A stretch of DNA of 64,000 nt from Sulfitobacter sp. DSM 110093 (GCF_022788715.1 NZ_CP085167.1:1485001-1549000), one strand, 5' to 3'; positions 17,623 to 28,040 are shown, counted from the stretch's first letter. Notes: generated by a model from the sequence alone, not told the origin. Made by a program: numbers and translations.

Positions 17623-17637
17623 TTAACTGAGCTTTAA
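17623..17637 (+). promoter_or_regulatory. Perfect CtrA box (TTAA-N7-TTAA)
   Basis: The sequence TTAA (17623-17626), seven bases, then TTAA (17634-17637) matches exactly the full binding site of the alphaproteobacterial cell-cycle regulator CtrA. It lies about 84 bp upstream of the small secreted protein gene in a 164-bp intergenic region. A GATAAT sequence at 17661-17666 could be the -10, though the spacing from the box is longer than usual. Confidence 0.5.
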
Positions 17638-17720
17638 CAATTCGTCTTTGCGCTGAGCATGATAATATGCGATGGTCCGGTGAGTTTTGATTTTTGACGA
17701 GATATAGGAGTACCTAGACA

Positions 17721-18053
17721 ATGAAAATTCTTGCAACGGTCGCGGCGACAATCGCCCTTACGGGTGCTGCATTTGCCCAAACAACAACACAGGCAGCGGT
17801 TCTTGGGGCGTCCGACGACTCCGTTTATTCGCTTCAGGTTCAAGGCGCGAATGGCGTGATCTACAACTGCAAGCCAGACCCGGTTACAGTTGATGGCGAC
17901 ACAGTCCGCGTTTGCGTACGCGCTGATGATGCTGGCCTCTTCGCAGCTGGTGCTGGCCTTGGTGGCGGCGCAGCAGCGGCAGGCGCGGCTCTGGTTCTTG
18001 TGGCGATTGCAGCGGGCTCTTCGTCCTCTACTACCACAACTACTACTCAATAA
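17721..18053 (+). CDS. Small secreted or envelope protein of unknown function
   Basis: A 110-aa protein I do not recognise. Residues 1-19 form a classical signal peptide (cleavage near AFA-QTTT). The mature part has a short polar domain with two Cys (in YNCKP and VRVCVRA) that could form a disulfide, then a Gly/Ala-rich hydrophobic stretch of about 30 residues (roughly 71-100) able to span a membrane, and a Ser/Thr-rich tail ending in a run of Thr. A TAGGAG ribosome site lies 10 bp before the ATG. A strong terminator follows and a perfect CtrA box lies upstream, so it is a stand-alone, probably regulated gene. An envelope role is inference. Confidence 0.75.
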   Translation: MKILATVAATIALTGAAFAQTTTQAAVLGASDDSVYSLQVQGANGVIYNCKPDPVTVDGDTVRVCVRADDAGLFAAGAGLGGGAAAAGAALVLVAIAAGSSSSTTTTTTQ

Positions 18054-18083
18054 CTTCTTTACAGAAGCTTAAGATTAGAAAAC

Positions 18084-18113
18084 CCCCCGTGCCGATGGCG
18101 CGGGGGATTTTTT
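18084..18113 (+). terminator. Rho-independent terminator of the small secreted protein gene
   Basis: A 10-bp GC-rich stem with one G-T pair (18084-18093 with 18097-18106) has a 3-base loop and is followed, after one A, by six T residues (18108-18113). It lies 30 bp after the stop codon. Confidence 0.85.
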
Positions 18114-18182
18114 GTTGCTTGATATTTGGCTGATAAGGCAACCGCCCCGAAGCTTTCACTACGGGGCGGGGTACAATGTAGG

Positions 18183-20933
18183 TTATTCTGCGGCGCTGTC
18201 ATCTTCGACAGCTTCATCCTCGTCGTTGCCCTGATCGGCGATCCAAGCCACGCTGACGACCTCTTCGTTCTTGCCCGTGCTAAAGACCTTCACACCACCC
18301 GCACTGCGCGACCGGAAAGAAATCCCTTCTACGGGAACGCGGATCGATTGGCCTTTGGATGTCGCCAGCATGACTTGATCCGACATCTCAACCGGGAAGC
18401 AGGCAACGATTGGACCATGTGCCATTGCCTTGGTCCAAGCCGTCACACCCATGCCGCCACGGCCACGCACCGGATAGTCATGTGCCGAAGACACTTTGCC
18501 CGCGCCCTTGGCCGTGATCGTCAAAATCAAATCCTCTGCCGCAGACATCTCTGCATAGCGCTCGGTGCTGAGTTGCCCGGCTTGCACCTGCTCTTCTTCG
18601 TCATCGCTGCTGTCATCATCGGTCAGCCCCGCCATCAGGCGGCGTTGCTTGAGATAGGCGACACGCTCTTCCGAGGCAGCCTCAAAGTGGCGGATCACGG
18701 ACATCGATACGACGGTGTCTTTTTCGCCCAAACGAATGCCCCGCACACCGACAGAGTTGCGCGAATTGAACACCCGCACATCTGTCGCCGGGAAGCGGAT
18801 CGCGCGGCCAGCGTCGGTCACCAGCATCACGTCATCATCATGCGACGCGATGCGTGCGTTGATTAGTGTGGTGCCCTCATGTTCGCCTTCGAACTTCATA
18901 GCGATCTTGCCGTTGGCTTTTACATTGGTGAAATCCGACAGCTTGTTTCGCCGCACGGTGCCGGCAGAAGTGGCAAAGACCACCTGTAGATCATCCCAGT
19001 CCTTTTCATCCCGATCGACCGGCATAATCGCCGCAATGGAAACGCCGGTGGGAATAGGTAGGATGTTGACGATGGCCTTGCCTTTGGCAGTGCGCGCACC
19101 CTGTGGCAGGCGCCAAGTCTTAAGTTTGTAGACCATCCCATCAGTGGTGAAGAACAAAAGCTGCGTATGGGTATTGGCGACGAAGAGGTTGGTCACGACA
19201 TCCTCTTCTTTCGTCTGCATGCCCGAGACGCCCTTGCCGCCCCGACGCTGCGCACGGAAATCGGCGAGGGGGGTACGTTTGATGTAACCGCCAGATGTCA
19301 CGGTCACGACCATGTCTTCGCGGGCGATCAGGTCTTCGTCGTCCATGTCGCCGGACCAATCGACAATCTCGGTGCGGCGCGGCACGGCAAAGAGTTCACG
19401 CACTTCGCGCAGCTCGTCTGAGATGATGCCAAGGATGCGTTCGCGTGAACCGAGAATTTCAAGGTATTCCTTGATCTTGCCAGCCAGCTCTTCCAGCTCA
19501 TCGGTGACTTCTTTGACACCGATCTGGGTCAGACGCTGCAGACGCAGTTCCAAAATCGCACGGGCCTGAGCCTCTGACAGGTTATAAGTGCCATCGTCAT
19601 TCGCGGTATGGGTTGGATCGTCGATCAGCGCAATATAAGGCAGGATGTCTTCCGCGGGCCAGCGGCGCGTCATCAGCTTTTCGCGTGCCTGAGAGGCATC
19701 GGCGGAGGAGCGGATGGTGGCGACGACTTCATCGATGTTTGTGACGGCAACCGCCAGACCACAAAGGATATGGCTCCGCTCACGTGCCTTGCGCAGCAGA
19801 TAGGCGGTGCGGCGGGCAACAACATCTTCGCGGAAGTCGATGAAGTAGCTGAGGAACTTGCGCAAAGTCAGCTGTTCAGGCCGGCCGCCGTTCAGCGCCA
19901 GCATGTTGCAGCCGAAATAGGTTTGCATCGGTGTGAAGCGGTACAGTTGGTTCATCACGACTTCGGCGGTCGCATCGCGTTTGAGTTCGACCACCACGCG
20001 CACGCCGTTACGGTCGCTTTCGTCCTGAACGTGGGAAATGCCTTCGATCTTCTTGTCGCGGACTTGTTCAGCGATCTTTTCGATCATCGAGGCTTTGTTA
20101 ACCTGATAGGGGATTTCATCAATAACAATGGCCCAGCGATCTTTGCGGATCTCTTCGACCCGCGTCTTGGCACGGATCACGACACTGCCGCGCCCCTCAA
20201 GGTAAGCTTTGCGCGCGCCTGAACGGCCAAGCATGATCCCGCCCGTTGGGAAATCGGGGCCGGGGACATAATCAATCAGTTGCTCAGAAGTCAGGTCAGG
20301 GTCGTCGATCAGCGCGAGGCATGCGTCGACAACCTCGCCAAGGTTATGCGGCGGAATGTTGGTGGCCATGCCGACGGCAATGCCGCCTGCGCCGTTGACC
20401 AGCATATTGGGGAAGCGCGCAGGCAGAACCGTAGGTTCTTTCTGTTTGCCGTCATAGTTGTCTTGATAATCGACAGTGTCTTTGTCGATGTCTGCCAGCA
20501 GATAGGCCGCTGGCTTGTCCATCCGCACCTCGGTATAGCGCATCGCCGCAGGGTTATCGCCGTCCATTGAGCCAAAGTTGCCCTGACCATCAAGCAGCGG
20601 CAGCGACATCGAAAAATCCTGCGCCATACGCACCAAAGCGTCATAGATCGCAGAGTCACCATGCGGGTGGTACTGGCCCATCACGTCGCCCACGGGGCGG
20701 GCGGATTTGCGGTAGGATTTGTCGTGGGTGTTTCCGGTCTCATGCATGGCAAAAAGGATGCGGCGGTGCACCGGTTTAAGCCCATCGCGCAGGTCGGGGA
20801 TCGCCCGGCTGACGATCACTGACATCGCGTAGTCCAGATAGGACGTGCGCATCTCGTGTTCGATTGTCACCGACGGCCCGTGGAAAATAGGCTTTTTGTC
20901 TGCGTTATCAGGGGTTTCCGGCGTATCGGTCAC
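18183..20933 (-). CDS. gyrA: DNA gyrase subunit A
   Basis: A 916-aa type II topoisomerase subunit that cuts and rejoins DNA during supercoiling. The catalytic Tyr is Tyr133 in [10 protein letters not shown]; the quinolone-determining region reads [14 protein letters not shown] with Ser94 and Asp98 at the positions equal to E. coli Ser83 and Asp87, that is, the sensitive wild-type residues. The C-terminal beta-pinwheel has the GyrA box QRRGGKGV, which separates GyrA from ParC. The protein ends in an acidic tail typical of gyrA. A plausible promoter lies 42 bp upstream. Confidence 0.97.
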   Translation of the reverse strand: MTDTPETPDNADKKPIFHGPSVTIEHEMRTSYLDYAMSVIVSRAIPDLRDGLKPVHRRILFAMHETGNTHDKSYRKSARPVGDVMGQYHPHGDSAIYDALVRMAQDFSMSLPLLDGQGNFGSMDGDNPAAMRYTEVRMDKPAAYLLADIDKDTVDYQDNYDGKQKEPTVLPARFPNMLVNGAGGIAVGMATNIPPHNLGEVVDACLALIDDPDLTSEQLIDYVPGPDFPTGGIMLGRSGARKAYLEGRGSVVIRAKTRVEEIRKDRWAIVIDEIPYQVNKASMIEKIAEQVRDKKIEGISHVQDESDRNGVRVVVELKRDATAEVVMNQLYRFTPMQTYFGCNMLALNGGRPEQLTLRKFLSYFIDFREDVVARRTAYLLRKARERSHILCGLAVAVTNIDEVVATIRSSADASQAREKLMTRRWPAEDILPYIALIDDPTHTANDDGTYNLSEAQARAILELRLQRLTQIGVKEVTDELEELAGKIKEYLEILGSRERILGIISDELREVRELFAVPRRTEIVDWSGDMDDEDLIAREDMVVTVTSGGYIKRTPLADFRAQRRGGKGVSGMQTKEEDVVTNLFVANTHTQLLFFTTDGMVYKLKTWRLPQGARTAKGKAIVNILPIPTGVSIAAIMPVDRDEKDWDDLQVVFATSAGTVRRNKLSDFTNVKANGKIAMKFEGEHEGTTLINARIASHDDDVMLVTDAGRAIRFPATDVRVFNSRNSVGVRGIRLGEKDTVVSMSVIRHFEAASEERVAYLKQRRLMAGLTDDDSSDDEEEQVQAGQLSTERYAEMSAAEDLILTITAKGAGKVSSAHDYPVRGRGGMGVTAWTKAMAHGPIVACFPVEMSDQVMLATSKGQSIRVPVEGISFRSRSAGGVKVFSTGKNEEVVSVAWIADQGNDEDEAVEDDSAAE

Positions 20934-20974
20934 GTATCTGGCCCACCATTTTATGGTTCTATATCTTGCGGTTT

Positions 20975-21004
20975 TCTATAGCAGACGGGGCATATCAGGT
21001 GCAA
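20975..21004 (-). promoter_or_regulatory. Predicted sigma-70 promoter of gyrA
   Basis: Reading on the minus strand, TTGCAC (-35, 21004-20999) and TATAGA (-10, 20980-20975) are separated by 18 bp, placing a transcription start about 35-40 bp before the gyrA ATG. Confidence 0.45.
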
Positions 21005-21122
21005 TGGCTGTGGCCGAAACGCACTGGCAGCACTCTGAGTGAAGTGCCAACATACTGTTTTTATTGAAAAGTATTTATCACTGCGCAAACTTGTCTTACC
21101 GAGGCAGAAAAGGAGGCGCAAT

Positions 21123-21392
21123 ATGCCCCGCAGTGAAACCGAAATGATGCTCAAAGGCTACGGGCTGACCACGGCAGAGTTCTTTTACCACATGCCCGAC
21201 TATAGCCATGTGCTGAACAGCTATATCTGGCAGGATTACGACATCGCGCCAGACCATCCGCGCCTGTTCGAGTTTGTCGAGTTCTGGCGTGCTGAACTGG
21301 ACGGGCCGCTGCACTCGGTCCGCTTTACACATCGCAAGCTGATTGGTCCCGGTGAATGGCAGAACCAAGTAGGTGAATTCACGCTACATTAA
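21123..21392 (+). CDS. usg: Usg family protein
   Basis: An 89-aa cytoplasmic protein of the Usg family, named after an open reading frame near a trp operon in Caulobacter; the biochemical role is unknown. The segment GYGLTTAEFFYHMPDYSHVLNSY, and YDIAPDHPRLFEFVEFW after it, fit the family, and the length is right. The start at 21123 is set by a near-perfect GGAGG ribosome site 6 bp upstream; the open frame before it is not coding. It converges on the radical SAM gene with 19 bp between the stops. Confidence 0.85.
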   Translation: MPRSETEMMLKGYGLTTAEFFYHMPDYSHVLNSYIWQDYDIAPDHPRLFEFVEFWRAELDGPLHSVRFTHRKLIGPGEWQNQVGEFTLH

Positions 21393-21411
21393 GGCAAAAG
21401 GGCAGGGGGCG

Positions 21412-22359
21412 TCAGGCCGAGCAACTTGCCCCGCCCAACACGCAGAACTTAGCGCAATGCGGATGGTTCAACGACACGTCACGCTCTGCCTCGGCCAAGG
21501 TTGTGCCAAGCTCGAATTCCGGGTCATAGGGCAGCAGCGTACAGGCCAGCACGGCGGGTTTCTCTGACCCTTTGCGCTTGACCACCATGCGAGAGGAGGA
21601 ACACATCACCGCGTCAGGCGATACATCCAGAATGCTCCAACAGGCGGTGGTGATCTCAGGCACTTCGACCGCTTCGTCCATCTCGGGGAAAAGCACCGTC
21701 ATACCGGGATCGTTTGCGTCGATGTCAAACCCGTGTTCGGCATAGAACGCAGCATAGCCCGCGCGGCTGTCGGCATCACTGTCGGCAAAGATCGACCGTC
21801 CCGCGACCGCCATGCGAAAATCATTATCCCGCAGCCATTCCATACCGATAAGGGTCTTATCAAAAGCACCTGCACCCCGCTCTGCGTCATGCAGATCGCG
21901 ACGGTAGTGGTCGACAGAGATGCGGAAAGTCATCTTGCCCGGAAAGGCGTCGCGCAGCCGCAGCAGCCCGGTTTGCACAGATTTGCGCATCATCGGACGC
22001 ATGGCATTTGTTAGGATCAATACTTCATAGCCACGCTCCAGCGAGGCTTCGGTGATCTCAACCATCTGCGGGTTCATAAAGGGCTCGCCGCCGGTAAAGG
22101 CGATCTCGCGCACCGGCCAGTTACGCTCGACGATTTGATCAAGGTAATCGCGCACTTCATCGGCGGTGATATAGACCAACGCGTCATTCTTGGGGCTTGA
22201 GGCAATATAGCAGTTGACGCATTCGATATTGCAAAGGGTGCCAGTGTTGAACCACAGCGTCTCCGCGCCGCGCAGGGCTACGGTGGCGCGTGGTTCCCCC
22301 TTGGCGGTCACCGCCGGGTTTTGGAACTTGCCCTCGTTTGCTTGCGCGATATCTTTCAT
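21412..22359 (-). CDS. Radical SAM protein with Cys-rich C terminus, function unknown
   Basis: A 315-aa protein with the radical SAM cluster motif CNIECVNCY (Cx3Cx2C) near residue 40 and the GGEPFMNP motif that binds the SAM amino group near residue 78. The C-terminal third holds at least six more Cys (a pair 13 residues apart, one in LACTLLPY, and three in HCAKFCVLGGASC), a pattern like a SPASM or twitch domain that binds extra 4Fe-4S clusters in peptide-modifying enzymes. Start at ATG 22359 removes an upstream extension without coding character. No substrate peptide is obvious nearby; usg converges on it and zwf diverges. Confidence 0.85.
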   Translation of the reverse strand: MKDIAQANEGKFQNPAVTAKGEPRATVALRGAETLWFNTGTLCNIECVNCYIASSPKNDALVYITADEVRDYLDQIVERNWPVREIAFTGGEPFMNPQMVEITEASLERGYEVLILTNAMRPMMRKSVQTGLLRLRDAFPGKMTFRISVDHYRRDLHDAERGAGAFDKTLIGMEWLRDNDFRMAVAGRSIFADSDADSRAGYAAFYAEHGFDIDANDPGMTVLFPEMDEAVEVPEITTACWSILDVSPDAVMCSSSRMVVKRKGSEKPAVLACTLLPYDPEFELGTTLAEAERDVSLNHPHCAKFCVLGGASCSA

Positions 22360-22519
22360 GATTGGTCCTTGCGTGATCCCATTTGTTCCTGTCCTGTTGT
22401 GGTAAGCTATTGCGGCCCTGCCTAAAAGTCCAAGGTGCGGGGTGCACAGTCTTGTGAAGTAGGTAAAAATAAGTATGTTTGCGCTAACTCTGCCCATTTA
22501 CCCGGACAAGGAATAATTA

Positions 22520-23983
22520 ATGGTTTCGCGCGTTATCCCTGTCGACCCTTTCGATTTGGTTATTTTTGGCGGCACCGGCGATCTGGCCCGGCGCAAGATT
22601 CTGCCCGGCCTTTACCGGCGGTATTGCGCAGGCCAGATGCCCGAAGAGGCGCGGATTATCGGCGCCGCGCGGACCGAGATGGACAGCGCGGGCTACCGCG
22701 AGATGGTATCAGAGGCGATCAGTGAGTTTGGCGGCAAGGATGCATGCGATAACCTTGACGCATTTCTTGCCAAGCTTGATTACGTAGCGATCGACGCGCG
22801 GGGCGAAACCGGCTGGGCCGAATTGCAGCAGATGATGGCAGGCAAGGATCGGATCGAGGTTTACTACTTCTCTGTCGCGCCGGGGTTGTTCGGTGATTTG
22901 GCAGAACGTTTGCAACAATGGGGCATGGCGGGCGAAGACAGCCGTATCGTCGTAGAAAAACCGTTTGGCCGTGATCTGGCAAGCGCGCGGGCGTTGAACG
23001 CCACGCTGGCGACCTATTTCAAAGAACAGCAGATCTACCGGATCGACCACTACCTCGGCAAAGAGACGGTGCAAAACCTCATGGCCGTGCGCTTTGGCAA
23101 TATGCTGTTCGAGCCGCTGTGGAACCGGCAGTATGTCGATCACATCCAGATTACCGTGGCCGAAACGGTGGGCGTCGGCGGGCGTGGTGAGTATTACGAC
23201 AAATCCGGTGCGATGCGGGACATGGTGCAAAACCACCTGATGCAGCTGTTGTGCCTGATCGCGATGGAGCCGCCCGCGCGTTTCGACCCCGATGCGGTGC
23301 GCGATGAAAAACTCAAGGTGATCCGTGCGCTTGACCCGGTGTTGCCACATCACCTTGTACGTGGCCAGTATGAGGCCGAGGCAGGGAATGAAGAAAAGGC
23401 TCCAAGCTACCGTAATGCTGTGGAAAATCCGCGTTCGCGCACCGAAAGCTTTGTGGCGCTAAAGGCCCATATCAGCAACTGGCGCTGGCATGGCACCCCG
23501 TTCTACCTGCGCACCGGCAAACGCATGGTGGCCCGATCGAGCGAAATCACCGTGGTGTTCAAAGACACGCCGCATTCGATCTTTGCCGAGGACGCGGGCC
23601 GGCACCGCAATGTGCTGTCAATCCGGCTTCAACCCAATGAAGGCATCACCCTTGGCGTGACGATCAAGGAACCGGGGCCGGGGGGAATGCGTCTTGTCGA
23701 TGTGCCGCTTGATATGACATTCGCCGAAGCGCTCGGCCCCGATGGCGGCGATCAGGTGGATGCATATGAGCGGCTGATTATGGACGTGATCCGGGGCAAC
23801 CAGACATTGTTCATGCGCGACGATGAGGTCGAGGCCGCTTGGGCCTGGACCGATCCGATCATCCAAGGCTGGGAGGCGCGCAATGATGTGCCAAAGCCCT
23901 ATGACAGCGGCTCTGCCGGGCCCACGGATGCAGGTGAAATGATGCGGCGCGATGGCCGTGAATGGCGAAAGGTATCCCCATGA
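22520..23983 (+). CDS. zwf: Glucose-6-phosphate 1-dehydrogenase
   Basis: A 487-aa enzyme oxidising glucose 6-phosphate to 6-phosphogluconolactone with NADP or NAD, the entry to the Entner-Doudoroff and pentose phosphate routes. The nucleotide-binding GGTGDLARRKILPGLY is near residue 13-28, and the active-site signature RIDHYLGKE with the catalytic His lies near residue 175. Other family segments are EKPFGRDL and PFYLRTGKRM. A possible promoter (TTGTGA, 16 bp, TATGTT at 22452-22479) lies upstream. Its stop overlaps the start of pgl by 4 bp. Confidence 0.96.
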   Translation: MVSRVIPVDPFDLVIFGGTGDLARRKILPGLYRRYCAGQMPEEARIIGAARTEMDSAGYREMVSEAISEFGGKDACDNLDAFLAKLDYVAIDARGETGWAELQQMMAGKDRIEVYYFSVAPGLFGDLAERLQQWGMAGEDSRIVVEKPFGRDLASARALNATLATYFKEQQIYRIDHYLGKETVQNLMAVRFGNMLFEPLWNRQYVDHIQITVAETVGVGGRGEYYDKSGAMRDMVQNHLMQLLCLIAMEPPARFDPDAVRDEKLKVIRALDPVLPHHLVRGQYEAEAGNEEKAPSYRNAVENPRSRTESFVALKAHISNWRWHGTPFYLRTGKRMVARSSEITVVFKDTPHSIFAEDAGRHRNVLSIRLQPNEGITLGVTIKEPGPGGMRLVDVPLDMTFAEALGPDGGDQVDAYERLIMDVIRGNQTLFMRDDEVEAAWAWTDPIIQGWEARNDVPKPYDSGSAGPTDAGEMMRRDGREWRKVSP

Positions 23984-24651
23984 ACATCATCGAATATGCA
24001 GACCGCGAAATGCTGGTCATGAATGTCGCCAACAAACTGGCGGGCAAGCTGAAATCGGCGCTTTCGGGTAATGATCGCGTATCATTTGCCGTGCCGGGAG
24101 GGTCTACCCCCGGTCCGATTTTCGAAATGCTCAGCGCGACCGATCTTGATTGGGATCGCGTGGATGTCATGCTGACCGATGAGCGATGGGTGGATGGAAA
24201 CGATCCCCTGTCCAACGCACGGCTGGTACGGGAGCACCTTCTGAACGACCGCGCTGCTAATGCGCAGTTCATCCCATTTTTCCGCGCAGGATTGTCGCCG
24301 GGCGAGGGGGCCGAGACTGTAGCACCCAGTTTGGCGCGCCATATGCCGATTTCGGTGCTGCTGTTGGGCATGGGCGACGACATGCATACCGCCTCGCTCT
24401 TTCCCGGAGACCCAAGCTTGAACAATGCGCTCGCGTCTGACGCGCCGCTGTTGTGTCCGGTTTACCCCGAGGGCCAGCCAACGGCGCGGGTGACACTTCC
24501 GGCCCATGTGCTGGATGGGGCGTTAAACAAACATTTGGTGATTTTCGGCGACGAAAAACGCGCAGCACTTGAACGCTCGGAGAAACTCTCACCCGAAGAT
24601 GCGCCCATCGCGGCGGTACTCGATGAAATAGAAGTCTACTGGGCAGCATGA
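23980..24651 (+). CDS. pgl: 6-phosphogluconolactonase
   Basis: A 223-aa DevB-type lactonase that hydrolyses 6-phosphogluconolactone to 6-phosphogluconate. Family motifs are the [14 protein letters not shown] phosphate-binding loop, [19 protein letters not shown] and the [17 protein letters not shown] segment; the last normally reads GMGxDGHTASLFP, so [10 protein letters not shown] has Met where Gly is usual. The ATG at 23980 overlaps the zwf stop (ATGA), and the gene's own stop overlaps the pgi start (ATGA), so translation of all three is coupled. Confidence 0.92.
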   Translation: MNIIEYADREMLVMNVANKLAGKLKSALSGNDRVSFAVPGGSTPGPIFEMLSATDLDWDRVDVMLTDERWVDGNDPLSNARLVREHLLNDRAANAQFIPFFRAGLSPGEGAETVAPSLARHMPISVLLLGMGDDMHTASLFPGDPSLNNALASDAPLLCPVYPEGQPTARVTLPAHVLDGALNKHLVIFGDEKRAALERSEKLSPEDAPIAAVLDEIEVYWAA

Positions 24652-26240
24652 TGGACATTTGGCAAGACTTGCAAGAACAGCAACATGCAACGGCAGATCG
24701 CAAGATCACATCGCTGTTTGAAGACCCCAAACGGGCCGAAGAATTTTCTTTGCGGACGCAGCACATGCTGTTCGATTACGCCAAGACGAATATTGACGCT
24801 GAGGCGCGCGCGGCCCTGCTGCGGTTGATCGACGCTGTTAAGGTGACCCACCGCCGTGATGCAATGTTTGCAGGCGAGCCGATTAACGAAACCGAAGGCC
24901 GCGCGGTGCTCCATACCGCCCTGCGCAATCTTGATGGCGGGCCGGTCGAGGTCGAGGGCGCGGATGTCATGCCGCAGATCCGCGATACGCTGGTGCGGAT
25001 GGGCCGCTTTGCCGATCAGGTGCGCGGCGGCGAGATTACGGATGTGGTCAATATCGGCATCGGCGGCTCTGACCTTGGCCCTGCGATGGCAGTTCGTGCA
25101 CTAACACCCTATCACGATGGGCCGCGCTGCCATTTCGTCTCCAACGTCGATGGCGCGCATATTGCCGATACGCTGCGCGGGCTGGATGCCAAGACGACCT
25201 TGGTGATCGTCGCCTCCAAGACTTTTACCACCATTGAGACCATGACCAACGCGCGCACCGCGCGGGCATGGATGCAGGACCATGGTGGTGACCCGGCGGC
25301 GCAATTCGCAGCCCTCAGCACCGCTGATGACAAGACCGCCGAGTTTGGAATCGACCCGGCGCAGGTCTTCGGGTTTGAGGATTGGGTCGGCGGGCGCTAT
25401 TCCGTCTGGGGCCCGATTGGGCTTTCGCTGATGATTGCCATTGGCCCCAAAGCGTTCGACAGTTTTCTACGCGGCGCGCAAGAGATGGACCGCCATTTCT
25501 GTGCAGCAGATCCGGCAGAGAATATGCCGATGTTGCTGGCGCTTGTGGGCATTTGGCACAACCAAATCTGCGGCCACGCGACGCGCGCGGTGCTGCCCTA
25601 TGACCAACGGTTGGAAAAACTTCCCGATTACCTGCAACAGCTTGAGATGGAATCGAATGGCAAGGGCGTGCAGATGGACGGCGCTGACAGCCCGCGTCAC
25701 ACTGGTCCGGTGGTCTGGGGTGCGGCGGGCACCAATGGCCAGCACGCTTTCTATCAGTTGATCCACCAAGGCACGCGGGTGATCCCGTGTGAGTTTCTGG
25801 TCGCGGCCAAGGGGCATGAGCCGGAATTAGAGCATCACCATGACCTGCTGATCGCCAATTGCCTTGCCCAATCCGAAGCGCTGATGCGCGGGCGGTCTTT
25901 GGACGAAGCACGGGCGATCATGCGCGATGCCGGGCTGTCGGGCGATGAGCTTGAGCGGCAAGCGCGTCACCGTGTTTTCCCCGGCAATCGGCCCTCGACG
26001 ACGCTGGCCTATGAAACGCTCGATCCCTTCACGCTGGGCCAGATCATCGCGCTTTATGAGCATCGCGTCTTTGTCGAAGGGGTGATCCTCGGCATCAACT
26101 CGTTCGATCAATGGGGCGTGGAACTGGGCAAGGAACTGGCCAAATCGCTCCAGCCGCTGGTCGAAGGAGAGGTCTCTGCCGAGGGCAAGGATGGCTCTAC
26201 CGCCGGGTTGATCGGCTATATCCACCAGCATCGCGGCTAA
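24648..26240 (+). CDS. pgi: Glucose-6-phosphate isomerase
   Basis: A 530-aa enzyme interconverting glucose 6-phosphate and fructose 6-phosphate. Both signature patterns are present: [18 protein letters not shown] in the middle and [19 protein letters not shown] after it, with [12 protein letters not shown] near residue 145 and [15 protein letters not shown]. Third in the zwf-pgl-pgi operon, with a 4-bp overlap; in roseobacters this enzyme works mainly in the gluconeogenic or cyclic direction because sugars enter through the Entner-Doudoroff route. No edd or eda gene lies in the window. Confidence 0.96.
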   Translation: MMDIWQDLQEQQHATADRKITSLFEDPKRAEEFSLRTQHMLFDYAKTNIDAEARAALLRLIDAVKVTHRRDAMFAGEPINETEGRAVLHTALRNLDGGPVEVEGADVMPQIRDTLVRMGRFADQVRGGEITDVVNIGIGGSDLGPAMAVRALTPYHDGPRCHFVSNVDGAHIADTLRGLDAKTTLVIVASKTFTTIETMTNARTARAWMQDHGGDPAAQFAALSTADDKTAEFGIDPAQVFGFEDWVGGRYSVWGPIGLSLMIAIGPKAFDSFLRGAQEMDRHFCAADPAENMPMLLALVGIWHNQICGHATRAVLPYDQRLEKLPDYLQQLEMESNGKGVQMDGADSPRHTGPVVWGAAGTNGQHAFYQLIHQGTRVIPCEFLVAAKGHEPELEHHHDLLIANCLAQSEALMRGRSLDEARAIMRDAGLSGDELERQARHRVFPGNRPSTTLAYETLDPFTLGQIIALYEHRVFVEGVILGINSFDQWGVELGKELAKSLQPLVEGEVSAEGKDGSTAGLIGYIHQHRG

Positions 26241-26402
26241 GGGCTGCATCCAAAATTGATGGACCGACGCGCGCAGGCAAACCCCGCCTGCGCGGGCCAT
26301 TCTGCTGCCTATCGTTGCCGATTTAGACTTGCCGAAGGGGAAGGCTTGCAACTGCCCTGACCTTTGGACAGTCTCAACGCAAATGATTGGAGGATCCCCA
26401 TT

Positions 26403-28031
26403 ATGCTTGGCCAAATGATGACGCAGCCGCTGCTGATCTCAAGCTTGATTGCCCACGCCGAACGCTATCACCCCGAGGGGGAGATTATCTCGGTCTCGAC
26501 CACGGGCGGGGTCGAGGAAACCAACTGGGGCAAGGTAGCCGAGAACGCGCGGCGCTTGGGTTCGGCGTTGACGGATCTGGGGCTGTCAACGCAGGCGCGC
26601 TGCGGGACCATCGCGTGGAACAACCGTCGGCATTTGGAGATCTACTTTGGCACCTCGGGCGCGGGCTTTGTCTGCCATACGATCAACCCACGTCTTTTTG
26701 CCGATCAACTGATCTATATCCTCAATCACGCGGCGGATGAGGTGCTGTTCATTGACAAGACCTTCGTGCCGCTGATCGCCGCGATCCGCGACAAGCTGGA
26801 GCATCTCAAGCACCTCGTGTTGATGTCGGGACCTGATGCCGAAGCCGCCGAAGCGCTGCCGGGGCTGATTTTTTATGACGATTTGGTAGCCTCGGGCGAT
26901 GCTGGTTTCGACTGGCCCGATCTGGATGAGAACACCGCGTCGAGCCTTTGCTACACCTCCGGCACCACGGGCAATCCCAAGGGCGTGCTCTATTCCCATC
27001 GCTCGACCGTGCTGCATTCCTTTGGCATCAACATGGCCGACAGCATCGCCATTTCCGCGCGGGATATCGTTATGGCGGTGGTGCCCATGTTCCACGTCAA
27101 CGCTTGGGGCAGCCCCTATGCCAGCGCCATGACCGGCGCGCGGATGGTGCTGCCGGGGCCGAACCTTGATGGGGCGCCGCTGGTTGGGCTGATCGACACG
27201 TATAACGTGTCACTTGCACTTGGCGTGCCGACGATCTGGCAGGGGCTCTTGGCGGCGGCCAAGAAGTCGGGCAGTGAACTCTCCAGTCTTGAGCGCACCG
27301 TGGTCGGCGGGTCGGCCTGTCCGCCGTCGATGATTGCGACCTTCCGCGAAGACTATGGCGTAGAGACGATCCACGCTTGGGGCATGACCGAGATGTCGCC
27401 GGTGGGCAGCGTCAATAAACCCTTGGCGAAACACGGCGAATTGCCCGTAAACGCACAGCACAAGCTGCGCGAGAACCAAGGCCGCCCGGTGTTTGGTGTT
27501 GAGCTTGAAATTTGGGACGACGCAGGCAAGCCGCTGCCCCATGACGGCGAAACCCAAGGGGCGCTGGTAACGCGCGGTCATTGGATATTGGACGCCTATT
27601 ATCAATCCGACCGCGACAGCACCCTGCGCGACGGTTGGTTCGACACCGGCGATATCGCGACGATGGACAAGGACGGATATATCACCATCCGTGACCGCGC
27701 CAAAGATATCATTAAATCGGGCGGGGAATGGATCAGCTCGGTCGAGTTGGAAAACATCGCCATCGCCCATCCCGATCTGGCCGACGCCGCCGTGATTGGC
27801 GCGACACACCCAAAATGGGATGAACGTCCGGTTCTGATCGCGGTAAAGGCCGAAGGGGCCGACCCCTCAGAGGCTGATATTCTTAAGGTCTTTGAAGACC
27901 AGATTGCGAAATGGCAGGTGCCCGACCGCGTGGTTTTTGCCGAAGAACTGCCGCGCAATGCGACAGGGAAAGTGCTAAAGCGTGATCTGCGTGAGCGTTT
28001 TGGCGACATACTGACGCAAAGCGAGAGCTAA
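26403..28031 (+). CDS. dmdB: Acyl-CoA ligase of the DmdB type (methylmercaptopropionate-CoA ligase or medium-chain acyl-CoA ligase)
   Basis: A 542-aa adenylate-forming enzyme. The P-loop motif SSLCYTSGTTGNPKGVLYSH is near residue 180, the A5 motif HAWGMTEMSP near 330, and the C-terminal catalytic Lys lies in RNATGKVLKRDL. The N terminus (MLGQMMTQPLLISSL) and overall length resemble DmdB, which activates methylmercaptopropionate from DMSP breakdown; DmdB enzymes also accept short and medium fatty acids, so the in vivo substrate is not certain. An exact GGAGG ribosome site lies just before the ATG at 26403, which decides the start. dmdA, dmdC and dmdD are not nearby. Confidence 0.8.
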   Translation: MLGQMMTQPLLISSLIAHAERYHPEGEIISVSTTGGVEETNWGKVAENARRLGSALTDLGLSTQARCGTIAWNNRRHLEIYFGTSGAGFVCHTINPRLFADQLIYILNHAADEVLFIDKTFVPLIAAIRDKLEHLKHLVLMSGPDAEAAEALPGLIFYDDLVASGDAGFDWPDLDENTASSLCYTSGTTGNPKGVLYSHRSTVLHSFGINMADSIAISARDIVMAVVPMFHVNAWGSPYASAMTGARMVLPGPNLDGAPLVGLIDTYNVSLALGVPTIWQGLLAAAKKSGSELSSLERTVVGGSACPPSMIATFREDYGVETIHAWGMTEMSPVGSVNKPLAKHGELPVNAQHKLRENQGRPVFGVELEIWDDAGKPLPHDGETQGALVTRGHWILDAYYQSDRDSTLRDGWFDTGDIATMDKDGYITIRDRAKDIIKSGGEWISSVELENIAIAHPDLADAAVIGATHPKWDERPVLIAVKAEGADPSEADILKVFEDQIAKWQVPDRVVFAEELPRNATGKVLKRDLRERFGDILTQSES

Positions 28032-28040
28032 AAAAAAAGC

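Noticed and set aside
22452..22479. Possible zwf promoter (TTGTGA, 16 bp, TATGTT)
   Set aside because: Spacing and -10 match are modest; noted in the zwf entry but not listed as a separate feature.
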